A stretch of 49,345 bases of DNA from Chloroflexota bacterium (lineage in GTDB: Bacteria > Chloroflexota > Limnocylindria > Limnocylindrales > CSP1-4): contig JADGQK010000012.1 of NCBI GenBank assembly GCA_017881915.1, forward strand, positions 1 through 49,345, written 5' to 3'. The notes below the pieces were generated by a model that saw only the letters and a list, made by a program, of their open reading frames with translations, searched no databases and was not told the origin of the DNA. A program made the position numbers and the translations under genes. Shown here piece by piece: positions 48,277 through 49,345 of this stretch. Positions within the stretch are counted from its first letter, which is position 1; each line of letters begins with the position of its first letter.

Positions 48277-49345
48277 CTACTTCGCGGCGGCGCGGGCTTT
48301 GAGGCGAGCCTCGGTCCTGGCCGCGCTGGCGACGCCACCCGTCAGCTCAGTCTTGGGCGGCGGCGTGTCGTAGCGGGTGCGGACCGTGCGCCGAGTCTCG
48401 ACCCCGTCGTTGGCATAGCGGTCGGCGCACATCAGGTCGAAGGCATGGACGCTGGCTTCCTGGTTCGAGAAGCGCCCGGCAACCCAGCTCTGTGACTTCG
48501 TGCCCCGCTGCTGGAGCTCGCACACGTGCCAGTCCTGGCGGTTCGTCATGTCCCAGAAGTCGTAGGCGTCACTGGCGTCGAAACCCGGCAGGGCGATCGT
48601 GGCCGGGTCGAACAGCCAGTCGCAAACCACCGTCGTCTGGTCCACGCCGCGGGGCACGAGCCGGTGGACGAGCACGTAGTCGGGGTGGATCGAGATGAAC
48701 GTGTTCGGCCAGAGGACGTAGTAGTAGACCCGCCGTTCGTCGAGCGGGGTCATGCCCGGGAGCGCCGGCCGGCCGTTGCGCTGACCGCCTTCGAGGGCCA
48801 TCGTCTCGGCGCCCCCGGCGAGCTCCATCCAGCCGCCCTCCCAGGGGCCCTCGCTCTGGTAGTCGCCGCCCAGGTCGTACGGCGTCAGCCTGTTGAGCTG
48901 GGGGTGCAGGCCGGGACAGTGGTAGCACTCGGAGTAGTTCTCGGCGATGAACTTCCAGTTCGCGCCAACCTCGTAGCTGACCTGCTTGCCCGAGCGCAGC
49001 CGGCCGAAGTCGAAGCGGTTCCAGTGGGGCACGAGATCGGCCAGGAAGTCGGTCAGCTCCGGTGCCGCCGGGTCGAGCGAGACGAACACGAAGCCCTGCC
49101 AGGTGGCCAGGCGGACCGGGGGCAGGCCGAAGGCCTCGAAGCTGAACTCGTCGAGATCCTCGGTGTGCCTGGCTCGGATCAGCTTGCCGTCCAGATCGTA
49201 GATCCAGGCGTGATAGGGGCACTGAAAGCGGACGGCCTTGCCGCATTGCTCCTCGACGACCGCCGTCCCGCGATGCTGGCAGACGTTGTAGAAGGCGCGC
49301 AGGAGGGCGTCCCGGCCGCGCACGACGATGAGTGGCTCAGCGTCC
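48277..49345 (-). CDS. Rieske non-haem iron oxygenase, alpha subunit (betaine demethylase-like), N-terminus outside the window
   Basis: About 356 residues are visible and the frame stays open to the right edge. The Rieske ligands are in NVCQHRGT (CxH) and QCPYHAWIYD (CxxH). The catalytic domain has NYSECYHCPGLHPQL, with the bridging glutamate and two iron-binding histidines, and a later aspartate region (SDAYDFWDMTNRQDW). The NYxECYHCxxxHP form is shared by glycine betaine, carnitine and stachydrine demethylases. Such an enzyme would feed dimethylglycine to a dehydrogenase like the one at 435-2951, but that link rests on function alone. Confidence 0.88.
   Translation of the reverse strand, partial: DAEPLIVVRGRDALLRAFYNVCQHRGTAVVEEQCGKAVRFQCPYHAWIYDLDGKLIRARHTEDLDEFSFEAFGLPPVRLATWQGFVFVSLDPAAPELTDFLADLVPHWNRFDFGRLRSGKQVSYEVGANWKFIAENYSECYHCPGLHPQLNRLTPYDLGGDYQSEGPWEGGWMELAGGAETMALEGGQRNGRPALPGMTPLDERRVYYYVLWPNTFISIHPDYVLVHRLVPRGVDQTTVVCDWLFDPATIALPGFDASDAYDFWDMTNRQDWHVCELQQRGTKSQSWVAGRFSNQEASVHAFDLMCADRYANDGVETRRTVRTRYDTPPPKTELTGGVASAARTEARLKARAAAK

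Noticed and set aside
1-49345. CRISPR arrays, rRNA genes and complete insertion sequences.
   Set aside because: No regularly spaced repeats, no rRNA signatures and no transposase with terminal inverted repeats were seen on either strand.

Overview
This is a high-G+C (by eye close to 70%), densely coding bacterial chromosome segment. Gene content suggests an uncultured, probably heterotrophic and aerobic Chloroflexota (Limnocylindria/Ellin6529-like) or a related soil lineage: nickel superoxide dismutase, GH57 and GH13 glucan enzymes, a LUD protein, Tat-like lipoproteins, many GTG starts and recurrent leaderless promoters. The taxonomic call is an inference from gene style; no marker gene here settles it.

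Layout. 1-4.7 kb: the start of a response regulator (minus), a 20-residue basic peptide, then a tightly overlapped operon of an FAD/folate-type dimethylglycine/sarcosine dehydrogenase with both electron-transfer flavoprotein subunits. 4.9-8.6 kb: an ABC exporter pair, a DinB protein and a lipoprotein. 8.7-10 kb: an intact tRNA-Gly(UCC) and a 47-bp copy of its 3' half bracket a GNAT gene, the signature of a small integrated element. 10-14.2 kb: GNAT plus a DapA-fold lyase, a membrane protein, a proline racemase-superfamily enzyme with a Ser/Cys active site, and a double-ACT protein. 14.3-26.5 kb: glucan metabolism (glycogen synthase, alpha-glucan phosphorylase, GH57 glucanotransferase, a 1058-residue GH13 protein behind a GntR regulator), interrupted by a LUD protein/membrane protein pair and a non-coding stretch. 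26.6-29.8 kb: a ferredoxin-GltD fusion flavoprotein coupled to two paralogous membrane proteins, the best candidate here for an undescribed system. 29.9-36.3 kb: DUF885 peptidase-like protein, GNAT, holin-like membrane protein, a diaminopimelate decarboxylase-like enzyme, a TPM-domain membrane protein and an NTF2-like protein. 36.4-42.7 kb: a four-cysteine/LysM membrane protein, sodN with its maturation protease sodX, an LLM oxidoreductase, a MarR-MFS efflux operon and a Rieske protein. 42.7-45.6 kb: LOG family protein, a cysteine-less ArsC-like protein, an ACT protein, exonuclease III and a small exported protein. 45.6-48 kb: a class III nucleotidyl cyclase whose frame continues past its TAG, divergent from a membrane protein with two cupin domains. 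48.3 kb to the edge: a Rieske oxygenase alpha subunit of the betaine-demethylase type.

How the parts fit. The dehydrogenase/ETF operon at the left, the Rieske oxygenase at the right edge, and the racemase-family and DapA-fold enzymes in between suggest use of methylated amines, betaines and (hydroxy)proline. That link is by function, not by shared operons. The glucan genes supply storage polysaccharide synthesis and breakdown.

Main patterns found beyond the genes: a TANNNT box exactly 6 nt before the start codon in front of at least six genes (leaderless transcription); two 40-bp intergenic repeats with conserved inverted arms and variable centres; and palindromic operators over the starts of the GntR and MarR genes.
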